From contig CAAGHC010000030.1 in assembly GCA_900769565.1 (NCBI GenBank), positions 1 to 64,000 of the forward strand: DNA of 64,000 nt, written 5' to 3'. Made by a program: the position numbers and the translations under genes. Positions 8,974 to 17,355 of this stretch are shown here, piece by piece. The first letter of the stretch is position 1. Each line of letters opens with the position of its first letter. The notes under the pieces are model-generated. The model was not told the origin of the DNA. It was given only the letters and a program-made list of their open reading frames with translations, and did no database searches. The stretch is from Clostridia bacterium (GTDB lineage: Bacteria > Bacillota > Clostridia > Christensenellales > Borkfalkiaceae).

Positions 8974-9002
8974 ATTTTAGCACGGTAAAGTGATAAAGTC
9001 AA
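8974..9002 (-). promoter_or_regulatory. Housekeeping promoter of the his operon
   Basis: TTGACT (8997-9002), 17-bp spacer, TAAAAT (8974-8979), reading towards hisR. It is the only strong sigma-A match between the aroQ terminator and hisR. The spacer contains the palindrome annotated separately. Confidence 0.8.
8977..8996. promoter_or_regulatory. Candidate HisR operator
   Basis: The imperfect inverted repeat TTAGCAC-N6-GTGATAA (6 of 7 positions match) fills the spacer between the -35 and -10 of the his promoter, where a bound repressor would block RNA polymerase. The adjacent first gene encodes a TrpR-like repressor. The link is inferred from position and symmetry. Confidence 0.55.
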
Positions 9003-9078
9003 CCGTTTGAAATGGTTGTTTTTTAGGATTTTAAATTATTTTTCGCATAGATACTTGCTATTAGCGTTGCCTAAAAGG

Positions 9079-9102
9079 AAAACCGCCCTTTCGAGCGGTT
9101 AT
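9079..9102 (-). terminator. Intrinsic terminator of the aro operon
   Basis: Stem AACCGC/GCGGTT (within 9081-9100) follows the aroQ stop by nine bases, and T-rich sequence follows on the minus strand (TTCCTTTT). Confidence 0.8.
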
Positions 9103-9110
9103 ATTAGTTA

Positions 9111-9539
9111 CTATTTTAAGTTTATAATTTTATCAATCGCATCTAGGTAACCGTCAAAGCCTTTACCTGAAACGGTTGCAAAAGCAAATTCTCTAACGAA
9201 AGAAATTTTTCTATAGTCTTCTCTATTATCCACGTCGGTGATATGTACTTCACAAGTGGGAATATCCACCGATTTTAGCGCATCTAAAATAGCAATGCTA
9301 GTGTGAGTATACGCACCGGGGTTTATTACTATCCCGTTGTATTTTCCGTAAGCCTTTTGGATTGCCGAAACAATTTCGCCTTCACAATTTGATTGAAAAC
9401 ACTTAACTTTTACTTTTTTTGACTTGCAATAGTCTTTTATCAATTTTATCAAAGACTTATAGTCCTTGTCGCCGTAAAGATTTTTTTCACGAACGCCAAG
9501 CATATTAAGGTTTGCTCCGTTTATAACGAGAATTTTCAT
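9111..9539 (-). CDS. aroQ: 3-dehydroquinate dehydratase, type II
   Basis: A type II dehydroquinase of 142 residues, third step of the shikimate pathway. It starts with the family signature INGANLNMLGVRE; the catalytic His region NPGAYTHTS and the substrate loop CEVHITDVDNRE are intact. It is the last gene of the aro operon and overlaps the aroE-aroK fusion by four bases (ATGA). Type I dehydroquinase (AroD) is absent from the operon. Confidence 0.95.
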   Translation of the reverse strand: MKILVINGANLNMLGVREKNLYGDKDYKSLIKLIKDYCKSKKVKVKCFQSNCEGEIVSAIQKAYGKYNGIVINPGAYTHTSIAILDALKSVDIPTCEVHITDVDNREDYRKISFVREFAFATVSGKGFDGYLDAIDKIINLK

Positions 9540-10753
9540 AATTTTTCCATCACTCCTTCTACAGTTTGTTCTATGCCCTTATCGTTTGAAACGGTATAGT
9601 CTGCAAATTTAACGTACAGCGGTTTTCTTTCTTTATATAATTTCTCAACCGCATCTGCATCTTTATACAACGGTCGTCCACCCGTTGCAAGATTTTTTAA
9701 ATCTCTTTGTAAATTAAAAATTATTCCGTTTTGCTTTAACGGTCGATAGTTGGCAAAATCTTTTACTATTCCACCACCCGTCGCTATCACTAGCCCTTTA
9801 AGTTTACCTATCTCGCTTATAACCGTTCTTTCAATTTCTCTAAAATACTCTTCTCCACTTTCAGCAAAAATAGTTGGTATATCACGCCCGTCACGAATAA
9901 TTATTTGCTCGTCCGTATCAATAAATTCTCTATCAAGCCTTTTAGCAATCTCACGACCTATCGTGCTTTTCCCTGCGCCTGCCATGCCTATTAAAACGAC
10001 GTTCAAGGTTTCGCTTTCTATTTCTTTTATAACCTTTTCTATTACGCTATCGTCATTTTTTTGATTAAGGAAAATTTCCGTAGCGTACTTTGCTTGCGCA
10101 ACTAACATAGGCAGACCGTTAGTAAACTTAACGCCCAAATCTTTAGCGTCAAACAACAGTTTGGTCATGGCTGGGTTATAAATAGCGTCTACCACGCCTT
10201 CAAGGTCTAGAAAAACCTTTAAATCTATCGGCGACTCACCGACTAAAGGATACATTCCAACGGGGGTAGTGTTGATTATAATTTGAGCGTCCTTTTGCTC
10301 AAAATAATTGCCGTAATTTACCTTGCCTTGCCTTGAAACGGTAACGATTTTTTTAGCCCCGTTATGCTTGCAAACAGCCGTTGCCGTATTAGCCGTTCCA
10401 CCCGTGCCTAAAATTAAAACGTTTTTATCTTTAACGTTAATTTTTGCGCGCGAAAGCATATAGCACATACCGTCAAAGTCGGTATTATACCCTATTAACC
10501 CACCCCCGCGCTTAATAACGGTGTTTACAGCACCTATACTCGTTGCCTTTTCATCTATGCTATCAAGGTAGGGCATTATTTCTTTTTTGTAAGGAATAGT
10601 AACGTTAAAGCCGGTAACGTCGGTAGCGATAAAATCTTTTATTTCTTCGCTTTCAAGTTCATAAAGTTCATAAGAATAGTCGCCCAACTTTTGATGAATG
10701 ATTTTACTATAACTGTGCTTTAAGGTCTTTCCTATAAGTCCAAATTTTTCCAC
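9536..10753 (-). CDS. aroEK: Shikimate dehydrogenase-shikimate kinase fusion
   Basis: Two consecutive shikimate-pathway enzymes in one 405-residue chain. Residues 1 to about 245 are AroE: substrate site KHSYSKIIHQ, the catalytic Lys in TIPYKKEIMPYL, NTDFDG, and the NADP-binding loop LGTGGTAN. Residues about 253-405 are shikimate kinase: P-loop GMAGAGKSTIG, DTDEQI, and TGGGIV. The start is GTG at 10753 with AAGGGTG upstream. The two halves catalyse adjacent reactions (dehydroshikimate to shikimate to shikimate-3-phosphate), so the fusion may help channel shikimate. Both active sites look complete. Confidence 0.95.
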   Translation of the reverse strand: MEKFGLIGKTLKHSYSKIIHQKLGDYSYELYELESEEIKDFIATDVTGFNVTIPYKKEIMPYLDSIDEKATSIGAVNTVIKRGGGLIGYNTDFDGMCYMLSRAKINVKDKNVLILGTGGTANTATAVCKHNGAKKIVTVSRQGKVNYGNYFEQKDAQIIINTTPVGMYPLVGESPIDLKVFLDLEGVVDAIYNPAMTKLLFDAKDLGVKFTNGLPMLVAQAKYATEIFLNQKNDDSVIEKVIKEIESETLNVVLIGMAGAGKSTIGREIAKRLDREFIDTDEQIIIRDGRDIPTIFAESGEEYFREIERTVISEIGKLKGLVIATGGGIVKDFANYRPLKQNGIIFNLQRDLKNLATGGRPLYKDADAVEKLYKERKPLYVKFADYTVSNDKGIEQTVEGVMEKL

Positions 10754-10764
10754 TTTTTACACCC

Positions 10765-11907
10765 TTAAATTATTTCACCGTAAGCACCTAAAAAGGTGAA
10801 TTGTTCGGTAGAATTATCAAGTTCGGACAATAAGTTTTGTACGCTTTTATCCTTTATATTGCACTCAAAATCGAAGTAGAACATAAACTCGAACGACGAG
10901 CCGACTATCGGTCTTGATTCAAGTTTAGTAAGGTTTATTCCTGCAAATGCAAACTTTGACAAAAGTTTATTCAAACTACCCGGCGTATTTTGGGGTAGCG
11001 TGGTCATGATGCTAATTTTTTTAGCGTCACCGTAAAATTCCATTTCTTTGGCAATAAGAATAAAACGGGTGTAGTTGTTGTTAGAATCTTGAACGTTGGT
11101 TTCAATTAGTTTTAAACCGTAAAGGTCGGCGCACTCTCTAGATGCAATTGCACCTATATCCGTCCTACCACTTTCAGCAACCGTTTTTGCCGCAAGCGCC
11201 GTATTAGCGCAAGCAGTTACTTTAACGCCTAATTTTTCAAGGTAATCTTTACATTGACCGATTGCTTGCTCGTGCGTGAATATTTCCTTTATATCGCTTA
11301 AACTAGAATCCTTGTTTGCAATTAAGTTGTGCACGATAGGTAGCCTTATACTTCTAACGATATAGAACTTATGCTTTTTCATAAGGTCGTAAACTTGGTT
11401 TACCGAACCTGCCGAACTATTCTCTATGGGCAAAACACCGTACTTACAAAAACCCTTTTCTACCGCTTGGAAAACGCCTTCAAAATTCTTAAAGTAGGTT
11501 ATATCGGCAATCTCGAAAAGCCTATCCGTTGCAATACCAGAATACGCACCCGTTACGCCTTGACAAGCAACTTTCGCCTTTACGGGGAAAGTTTTGTTAC
11601 CCTTTTCAAGCGCACCTTTAATTAAATCTGCAACGCCCGAAGAGTATTCGGAATTTACCGTTTGGTAAGCCTTGCTCGTTTCAAAAAGAGTTTCAAAAAC
11701 TCTTTTTAAGTATACTTGTTTATCTTCGTCCACTTTGTCCGAAACACGTATTAAAATTTTCTTTTCACGCTCGGGGTCGTCAACGGCTTTCCCACTTTCC
11801 TTTTTCGCCAAAACAACTTGTTTAACAAGTTCCATTCTCTCGTTGTATAGGATTGCTATTTGGTCGTCAACCTCGTTTATTTGCTCTCTAATCTTTTCTA
11901 AATCCAT
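10765..11907 (-). CDS. pheA: Bifunctional chorismate mutase / prephenate dehydratase
   Basis: The P-protein of phenylalanine synthesis. Residues 1 to about 85 form the AroQ-type chorismate mutase (QINEVDDQIAILYNERMEL). About 110-290 is prephenate dehydratase (ACQGVTGAYSG, PIENSSAGSVNQVYDL, and the catalytic Thr region NNYTRFI). The C-terminal 75 residues are an ACT domain with LTKLESRPI, the site where phenylalanine usually binds and inhibits. I choose the ATG at 11907, which has AGGTG seven bases upstream, over an upstream GTG. About 380 residues, normal for the family. It supplies mutase activity for the TyrA branch as well. Confidence 0.95.
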   Translation of the reverse strand: MDLEKIREQINEVDDQIAILYNERMELVKQVVLAKKESGKAVDDPEREKKILIRVSDKVDEDKQVYLKRVFETLFETSKAYQTVNSEYSSGVADLIKGALEKGNKTFPVKAKVACQGVTGAYSGIATDRLFEIADITYFKNFEGVFQAVEKGFCKYGVLPIENSSAGSVNQVYDLMKKHKFYIVRSIRLPIVHNLIANKDSSLSDIKEIFTHEQAIGQCKDYLEKLGVKVTACANTALAAKTVAESGRTDIGAIASRECADLYGLKLIETNVQDSNNNYTRFILIAKEMEFYGDAKKISIMTTLPQNTPGSLNKLLSKFAFAGINLTKLESRPIVGSSFEFMFYFDFECNIKDKSVQNLLSELDNSTEQFTFLGAYGEII

Positions 11908-11916
11908 TTTAATCAC

Positions 11917-13002
11917 CTACTGAATTAAATCATAAATTGCTATCGCCGTAATAGCCTCGATTACGGGTACGGCTCTAGGTACTATACAAGCGTCGTGTCG
12001 CCCAGAAACGCAAAGTTTTACGTTCGTTCTTTTATTTAAGTCCACGGTATCTTGCTCTTTTGCAATAGACGGAGTGGGTTTAACGGCTACCCTAAATGTT
12101 ATAGGCATTCCGTTTGCCATGCCACCGTTAATACCACCGTTGTTGTTAGTTTTAGTCTTTACTTTATCACCGTCGTAATAAAACGGGTCGTTGGCAATAC
12201 TGCCGTTCATACTGCAAAAATCAAACCCTGCGCCAAACTCAATACCCTTAACGGCAGGAACGGCGAACGCTAAATGCGATATAACGCTTTCTATACTGTC
12301 AAACATGTATTCGCCCGTGCCTACGGGAACGCCCGTAACCACGCACTCTATCGCCCCACCAACCGAGTCAAGGCTAACCCTTGCCCGTTCAATTTCATTG
12401 AGTAATCTTTGTTTGTCGTTAACGTCTAGCACGGGAAATTCCAAATCAAGTTTAGCAAAATCAAAACTCTCAACGTCTATATCTCGGTAAGACTTTGCCT
12501 TTTCTTTACCTATGCTAGATAAGTATGCGTTTATTTTAATTCCCTTTTTTTCAAGCAGTTGTTTACATATCCCACCTGCGATACAAATAGGTGCGGTAAG
12601 CCTACCGGAAAATTTTCCGCCACCACGATAATCAAAGCCGTCACCGTACTTAGTCCACGCAACGAAGTCAGCGTGCGACGGGCGTGGAATTTTAACCGTG
12701 TTTTGGTAATCTTGACTACGCATTCCGTTGTTCTTTATAACTGCACGATACTCGCCTTTTATCTTGCCGTCCAAAAGCCCGTTAGTGACTTCCACCCTAT
12801 CGTCTTCCTTTCTCGTTGTAGAATATGCGCTCTTTTTAGGTTTTCTTCTGTCTAAAAATTTTTGCAAGTCTTCTTGGTCGTAACTTTGGTTATCAAGCCC
12901 CGTCACCGTTACGCCTATCTCTTCAGCGTGCGACGCACCGAATACCGATAACTTTAATCGTTTACCATTATAGACCGAAGTATTGTTGTCGTTAAAATTC
13001 AT
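11917..13002 (-). CDS. aroC: Chorismate synthase
   Basis: A 361-residue FMN-dependent enzyme making chorismate from EPSP. Family motifs are FGASHAEEIGVTVTG, RPSHADFVAWTKYG, GGGKFSGRLTAP, GGINGGMANGMPI and GRHDACIVPRAVPV. The early Ala in FGASHA replaces the more usual Gly-Glu (FGESHG) of many homologues, but the His is kept. It overlaps aroA by 11 bases. Completes the common aromatic pathway in this operon. Confidence 0.95.
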   Translation of the reverse strand: MNFNDNNTSVYNGKRLKLSVFGASHAEEIGVTVTGLDNQSYDQEDLQKFLDRRKPKKSAYSTTRKEDDRVEVTNGLLDGKIKGEYRAVIKNNGMRSQDYQNTVKIPRPSHADFVAWTKYGDGFDYRGGGKFSGRLTAPICIAGGICKQLLEKKGIKINAYLSSIGKEKAKSYRDIDVESFDFAKLDLEFPVLDVNDKQRLLNEIERARVSLDSVGGAIECVVTGVPVGTGEYMFDSIESVISHLAFAVPAVKGIEFGAGFDFCSMNGSIANDPFYYDGDKVKTKTNNNGGINGGMANGMPITFRVAVKPTPSIAKEQDTVDLNKRTNVKLCVSGRHDACIVPRAVPVIEAITAIAIYDLIQ

Positions 13003-14185
13003 TTACTATTCCCCCCACTTTGGTAAGATGAACGAAAAATTCGGGATAAGATTTATTTACTGCGTCTGCACGATAAAGTATGCTTTCACAGTCCGTCGCA
13101 GTCGCCATAACGGCAGAACTCATAGTAATTCTATGGTCGTTAAACGAGTCTATTTCCCCTGCGATAGTCTTTCCACCGTAAACGACCATGTCGCCGTCCA
13201 CGTACTCTGCTTTAACGTTAAACGCACCTAGCATTTTTATAGTAGACTCTATTCTATCGCTCTCTTTAATTTTTAATCTTGAAACGTTTTTTATAACCGT
13301 CTTGCCACTAGCAAAACTTGCAAGCACGGCTGATATAGGCACTAAATCGGGGCAATTTTCAGCATCTAGCGTAAACCCGTTAAGCGCACTTTTTTCCGTG
13401 GTAATCAACCCGTCGTTAAGGCTAATTTTCGCACCTGCGCTTTTTAATACGTCCATAATTTTTTTATCGCCTTGAACGCTGTTTAAGTTTAGACCTTGAA
13501 CGCTAATCTTTCCCGCAATAGCGCCCAGCACTAGGAAAAACGCTGAATTAGACCAATCGCCTTCGGGCAAAAGTTCGCCACGATATTTTTGATTTCCCTT
13601 TACGTTAAATCCGTTTTTAAATCGAGTAATCTCTATCCCGTACGCCTTTAAGACTTGTAACGTTATATCCACGTACGGCTCGGATACTAATGGTGTAGTC
13701 AATATAATTTTACTGTCCCCGTCTAGCGTAGGAAGGGCCATTAACAGCCCCGAAACGTATTGAGAACTTATATCACCACGCAAGTAAAACTCGCCGGAAA
13801 TTAGTTTGCCACTTATTTTAATGCAATCCGTTTGCTCTGCCTTTACACCATGTTGGTTAAGTGCGCTAAACAGTTCTTGATTTGGGCGTTCCATCAGTTT
13901 TCCATGCCCGATTATCTGATACTCGCCACCGATTGCAGAAAGTAACGGTAATAAAAATCTTAAAGTAGAACCCGATTCGCCTGCATCAAGCCTTGTTTCG
14001 CCACGCCTTAATGCGCTTAAACAGTTTTTGGTTGCAGTAACGTCGTTTGAAAAAAATTCGCCACAGTTACAAAACTCCGTCTTACCTGCAAGAAAATTGC
14101 ATATTGATATTCTATGTACGTACGATTTGGATGGTATAGCCTCTACTACCCCCGAAACCAAAGCGCCTTTAACTTTTATGTTCAT
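12992..14185 (-). CDS. aroA: 5-enolpyruvylshikimate-3-phosphate synthase
   Basis: EPSP synthase of about 397 residues with two inside-out barrel domains. PSKSYVHR carries the catalytic Lys, AGESGSTLRFLLPL and FNDHRITMS are the conserved phosphoenolpyruvate and shikimate-3-phosphate regions. I start it at the ATG at 14185, which overlaps the aroB stop as ATGA and has GGA spaced upstream; a longer frame exists upstream inside aroB but would add 16 unconserved residues. The GESGSTLR region determines inhibitor sensitivity class in this family; I do not assign a class from sequence alone. Confidence 0.95.
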   Translation of the reverse strand: MNIKVKGALVSGVVEAIPSKSYVHRISICNFLAGKTEFCNCGEFFSNDVTATKNCLSALRRGETRLDAGESGSTLRFLLPLLSAIGGEYQIIGHGKLMERPNQELFSALNQHGVKAEQTDCIKISGKLISGEFYLRGDISSQYVSGLLMALPTLDGDSKIILTTPLVSEPYVDITLQVLKAYGIEITRFKNGFNVKGNQKYRGELLPEGDWSNSAFFLVLGAIAGKISVQGLNLNSVQGDKKIMDVLKSAGAKISLNDGLITTEKSALNGFTLDAENCPDLVPISAVLASFASGKTVIKNVSRLKIKESDRIESTIKMLGAFNVKAEYVDGDMVVYGGKTIAGEIDSFNDHRITMSSAVMATATDCESILYRADAVNKSYPEFFVHLTKVGGIVNEF

Positions 14186-15228
14186 GAGAAAAATTCCATT
14201 AAATCCCCAACGGGTATTTTTTCTATACGGCAATCGCCAACACCGTGAATAGTAACTAGCGATATGTCGTTTCCACTACGCTTTTTATCGGAAAGCGCAC
14301 ACTCTAAAACTTGTTTTATGTCAAAGGGTAAGTCGCACTCACCCAAGTTTTCAGTTAGTAATTTTTGAATTTTATCAAAAGTCTGCTCGTCCACGTATGC
14401 TTTGTTTAAGCACGCTTTTGCTACCACCAAAAGCCCTATGGCAACCGCTCTACCGTGTGGGATTTTATAACTGCTCAATTTTTCTATGCCGTGCGCTATA
14501 GTATGCCCCAAATTAAGAAGTTTTCTATCCCCGCTCTCACGCTCGTCACTCTCAACGATTTTACGCTTATAGTCAATACAAAGATAAATAAGTTTGTCTA
14601 AATTTCCACCGTCGAAAGCGAACAAATCGAAAATATCTTTATCCAAAATAGCATATTTTATCGCTTCGCCCATTCCGTCGTCAAACACGCTGTCGGGAAG
14701 GGTAACTAGTGCGTCTACGTCGCAAATAACTAACGACGGTTGATAGAAAGCGCCCACTAAATTTTTGCCTGAAGGCAAGTCTATCGCCGTTTTACCACCG
14801 ACCGAAGAATCAATTTGCGAAAGCAAGGTGGTAGGAACTTGAACGTATTTTATTCCACGAAGAAAGGTTGCAGAAGCAAAACCTGCCATGTCCCCAACTA
14901 CCCCGCCACCAAGTGCTAAAACACAATCGGTACGGGTAAAGGTGTTTTCGGCAAGGAAACTTAAAATATCCCCGTAAGTGCAAATATTTTTGCTTTCTTC
15001 ACCGTTCTTAAAAACGAATTTGTAAACTTTATAGCCACTTCTTTTAAGCGAACTTTCCACCACCGCAGAATAAAGATTATCCACCACGTCGTCGGTAACG
15101 ATAGCAACTTTACATTGCGATATAATATTAGTAAGTATCTCACCCGTATAATGTATAAGTTGTTTGCCGATTAAAACGTCGTACTCGCTTGAAGTTTTCA
15201 CTCTAATCTTTGATACGTTATCTATCAT
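14182..15228 (-). CDS. aroB: 3-dehydroquinate synthase
   Basis: A 348-residue NAD- and metal-dependent enzyme, second step of the shikimate pathway. The NAD-binding and active-site regions are GEESKN, LGGGVVGDMAGFAS, QVPTTLLSQIDSSVGGKT and LNLGHTIAHGIE with the metal-binding His. It overlaps tyrA by 11 bases and aroA by four. Nothing unusual is seen. Confidence 0.97.
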   Translation of the reverse strand: MIDNVSKIRVKTSSEYDVLIGKQLIHYTGEILTNIISQCKVAIVTDDVVDNLYSAVVESSLKRSGYKVYKFVFKNGEESKNICTYGDILSFLAENTFTRTDCVLALGGGVVGDMAGFASATFLRGIKYVQVPTTLLSQIDSSVGGKTAIDLPSGKNLVGAFYQPSLVICDVDALVTLPDSVFDDGMGEAIKYAILDKDIFDLFAFDGGNLDKLIYLCIDYKRKIVESDERESGDRKLLNLGHTIAHGIEKLSSYKIPHGRAVAIGLLVVAKACLNKAYVDEQTFDKIQKLLTENLGECDLPFDIKQVLECALSDKKRSGNDISLVTIHGVGDCRIEKIPVGDLMEFFS

Positions 15229-16078
15229 TTAATTTTTCCCTTCTTATTTTTTCCGACTGCAATTTTTTATCATTGCCGTCCTGAAGTAACTCTTTCATTT
15301 TTTGCTTATCTTTGCTTTTTAGCGCAACTTTATATTCGTTAAGATGAGTAATCAGCGTGTCTAGTTCTTCAACTAGAAAATCAGAGTTGTCCAACGTGAG
15401 TTGCGCCCACATTTCCGGCGATAGCCTTGCAACCCTAGTCATATCACGAAAACTGCCTGCAGAAAATCCGTAAAACTGACTTGCCCGTTCACTCTTAATA
15501 TACGAACTTGAAACTAAATGTGCAAGTTGAGAAGTAAAGGCAATAATCTCGTCGTGCTTTTCTGCCGTAGTCATTACTACGTTTAAAAAGCCTAACGACA
15601 AAAAATATTCTTTAAATTTAGCAATGGTTTGAAGTTTTGCGTTGACCGGCACGAATATCATTGACGCCTTGTCAAATAGGTTTACCGTTGAATGATTTAC
15701 ACCCGAAAACTCTCTACCAGCCATGGGGTGCGCACTTATAAACTCTAGGTCGGGAAAACGAGTGGAAAGCTCTTTCATTTGCGATACTATACTTCTCTTG
15801 TTGCCCGATAGGTCCATTACCAAACAACCTTTTTTAAGACGAGCGCAGTAATTTTCTATATTACTTTCAAGCGCTTCGGGATAAAGTGATAAAAACAAAA
15901 CGTCTATCTCTTTAATATTGTCGTCGGTCAACTCTTCGTGGTATGCCGACAGCAATCTACCGTCAAGCATAGCCTTTTTATCTATGTCGTAACTAAAAAC
16001 TTTATCCGAAGTTTTTGAAACTATAGCCCTACCTAGCGAGCCACCTATTAACCCTAAACCTACTATTCCAACCTTCAT
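15218..16078 (-). CDS. tyrA: Prephenate dehydrogenase
   Basis: A 286-residue NAD-dependent dehydrogenase of tyrosine synthesis. The Rossmann motif is GLGLIGGSLGRAI at residues 6-18; the catalytic His lies in SAHPMAGREFSG. The helical C-terminal dimer domain is present, but there is no ACT domain, so feedback by tyrosine would have to act otherwise or only at the transcript level. It starts 11 bases after the DAHP synthase gene. Confidence 0.95.
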   Translation of the reverse strand: MKVGIVGLGLIGGSLGRAIVSKTSDKVFSYDIDKKAMLDGRLLSAYHEELTDDNIKEIDVLFLSLYPEALESNIENYCARLKKGCLVMDLSGNKRSIVSQMKELSTRFPDLEFISAHPMAGREFSGVNHSTVNLFDKASMIFVPVNAKLQTIAKFKEYFLSLGFLNVVMTTAEKHDEIIAFTSQLAHLVSSSYIKSERASQFYGFSAGSFRDMTRVARLSPEMWAQLTLDNSDFLVEELDTLITHLNEYKVALKSKDKQKMKELLQDGNDKKLQSEKIRREKLNDR

Positions 16079-16088
16079 TTTTTCACCT

Positions 16089-17111
16089 TTAATCCTTGCC
16101 GTCGTATACCCTGCCTAATATATCAAGCATAGGTTTAACCTTACCCATAAGCGTAGCAAACTGCTCTGGATTGAGCGATTGCGCACCGTCGCAAAGTGCC
16201 TTTTGCGGATCGTTATGAACTTCTATTATAAGCCCGTCGCAACCTGATGCAACCGACGCTAACGACATGGGCTCAACGTATCTTGCAACGCCCGTGGAAT
16301 GGCTTGGGTCTATAATTATAGGCAAGTGCGTTTTTTCTTTTAGCACGGGCACGGCAGATAAATCTAGCGTGTTTCTAGTTGCAGTTTCAAAGGTACGAAT
16401 ACCCCTTTCGCAAAGAATAACTTGACTATCACCTTCGCTCATAATATACTCTGCACTCATTAAAAGTTCTTGCAAGGTGTTTGCTAACCCACGTTTTAAT
16501 AGAATGGGCTTGCCCGTTTTACCAACTTCTTTTAAAAGTTCAAAGTTTTGCATATTTCTTGCGCCGACCTGTATAACGTCAACGTCCTTAAACAAATCTA
16601 AATGCACTATGCTAGTCAATTCCGTTACTATCGGTAGCCCTGTTTCTTCTTTCGCTTTAAGTAAAAGTTCTATTCCCGAATCTTTTAAGCCTTGGAAAGC
16701 ATAGGGCGAAGTCCTTGGCTTAAACGCACCGCCACGTAGCATGGTAGCGCCTGCTTTCTTTACTGCGTTAGCCACTTCAATAATCTGTTTTTCCGATTCT
16801 ACCGAGCAAGGCCCTGCGATAACGTGAAAGTTTTTACCACCAACCTTGTGCCCGCACACGTCTACTAAAGTATCGTTAGGGTGAAACTTTCTGTTCGCAT
16901 TTTTATAAGGCTCTTGAACACGTTGTACCTTTTCAACAATGTCTAGCGTGGAAATTAAATCTATATCTACCTTACTCGTATCGCCTACAAGCCCTAAAAC
17001 CGTTGAATGCGCACCACGGCTTACGTGCACTTGCAAGCCTAAATCTTCTATCCATTCAACAAGGTTGGTAAACTGCTTTTCTTCACAAGCGTCTTTAACT
17101 ACGATAATCAT
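16089..17111 (-). CDS. aroF: 3-deoxy-7-phosphoheptulonate synthase
   Basis: DAHP synthase of the Firmicutes-type I-beta class, about 340 residues, the entry enzyme of the aromatic pathway. Residues 1 to about 70 are a small ferredoxin-like regulatory domain (MIIVVKDACEEKQF...); the barrel follows with AGPCSVES, RGGAFKPRTSPYAFQG, and metal and substrate motifs CERGIRTFE and DPSHSTG. The ATG at 17111 is chosen because it follows a clear GGAG; an in-frame upstream ATG at 17186 would be translated from within the terminator hairpin and is not credible. First structural gene of the operon, controlled by the attenuator upstream. Confidence 0.95.
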   Translation of the reverse strand: MIIVVKDACEEKQFTNLVEWIEDLGLQVHVSRGAHSTVLGLVGDTSKVDIDLISTLDIVEKVQRVQEPYKNANRKFHPNDTLVDVCGHKVGGKNFHVIAGPCSVESEKQIIEVANAVKKAGATMLRGGAFKPRTSPYAFQGLKDSGIELLLKAKEETGLPIVTELTSIVHLDLFKDVDVIQVGARNMQNFELLKEVGKTGKPILLKRGLANTLQELLMSAEYIMSEGDSQVILCERGIRTFETATRNTLDLSAVPVLKEKTHLPIIIDPSHSTGVARYVEPMSLASVASGCDGLIIEVHNDPQKALCDGAQSLNPEQFATLMGKVKPMLDILGRVYDGKD

Positions 17112-17133
17112 AAATATTGCTCTCCTTATACTG

Positions 17134-17175
17134 TCAATTAAAAAAGGCTTTGCAGTAATTACTACAAAGCCTTCG
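17134..17175 (-). terminator. Attenuator terminator in the aro leader
   Basis: Hairpin of 17144-17173: arms of 13 bases (AAGGCTTTGTAGT on the minus strand) around an AATT loop, followed by a run of T. It lies between the leader peptide and the DAHP synthase gene, so transcripts that fold it stop before the structural genes. Its inner part, AGTAATTACT, is a copy of the sequence at the leader stop codon. Confidence 0.9.
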
Positions 17176-17201
17176 GTTTCATTCACGCAAAAACGTACGT
17201 A

Positions 17202-17213
17202 TAGTAATTACTA
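17202..17213 (-). promoter_or_regulatory. Antiterminator half-site in the aro leader
   Basis: TAGTAATTACTA is self-complementary and recurs (AGTAATTACT) inside the terminator hairpin at 17152-17163. Pairing of the two copies would open the terminator. This copy covers the leader-peptide stop codon, so a ribosome that finishes the leader would mask it. The alternative structure is inferred from the complementarity. Confidence 0.65.
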
Positions 17214-17273
17214 ACGCAATATTGAAACACCGATATTAAAATAAAAATAAAAGTAACGTTTAGTGTTTTTCAT
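17211..17273 (-). CDS. Tyr/Phe-rich leader peptide of the aro operon
   Basis: A 20-residue reading frame beginning MKNTKRYFYFYFN and ending at a TAG followed by TAA. Three Tyr and three Phe codons alternate at positions 7-12 (17238-17255). A Shine-Dalgarno AAGGGC lies eight bases before the ATG, and the frame starts about 25 bases after the expected transcription start. The design is that of the E. coli pheA-type leader peptides: scarcity of charged tRNA-Tyr or tRNA-Phe would stall the ribosome on these codons and free the downstream antiterminator. It is too short to be found by length and is recognised by composition and position. Confidence 0.85.
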   Translation of the reverse strand: MKNTKRYFYFYFNIGVSILR

Positions 17274-17298
17274 AGTTTTTGCCCTTAAAATTAACTCA

Positions 17299-17327
17299 AT
17301 TATACTACTTGATTTTTTGACTGTCAA
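17299..17327 (-). promoter_or_regulatory. Consensus sigma-A promoter of the aro operon
   Basis: TTGACA (17322-17327), 17-bp spacer, TATAAT (17299-17304): a perfect consensus. Strong constant initiation is what a transcript-level attenuator needs. Confidence 0.95.
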
Positions 17328-17355
17328 GTATTTACGTAAAATTTATATCTATTTT

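Noticed and set aside
8944..9078. His-codon leader peptide or T-box before the his operon
   Set aside because: No frame with clustered His codons, no specifier or T-box motif and no leader terminator reading towards hisR.
17111..17186. Longer N-terminus for DAHP synthase starting at 17186
   Set aside because: It would be encoded by the attenuator terminator hairpin and lacks a ribosome site; the ATG at 17111 follows GGAG and starts the conserved domain.
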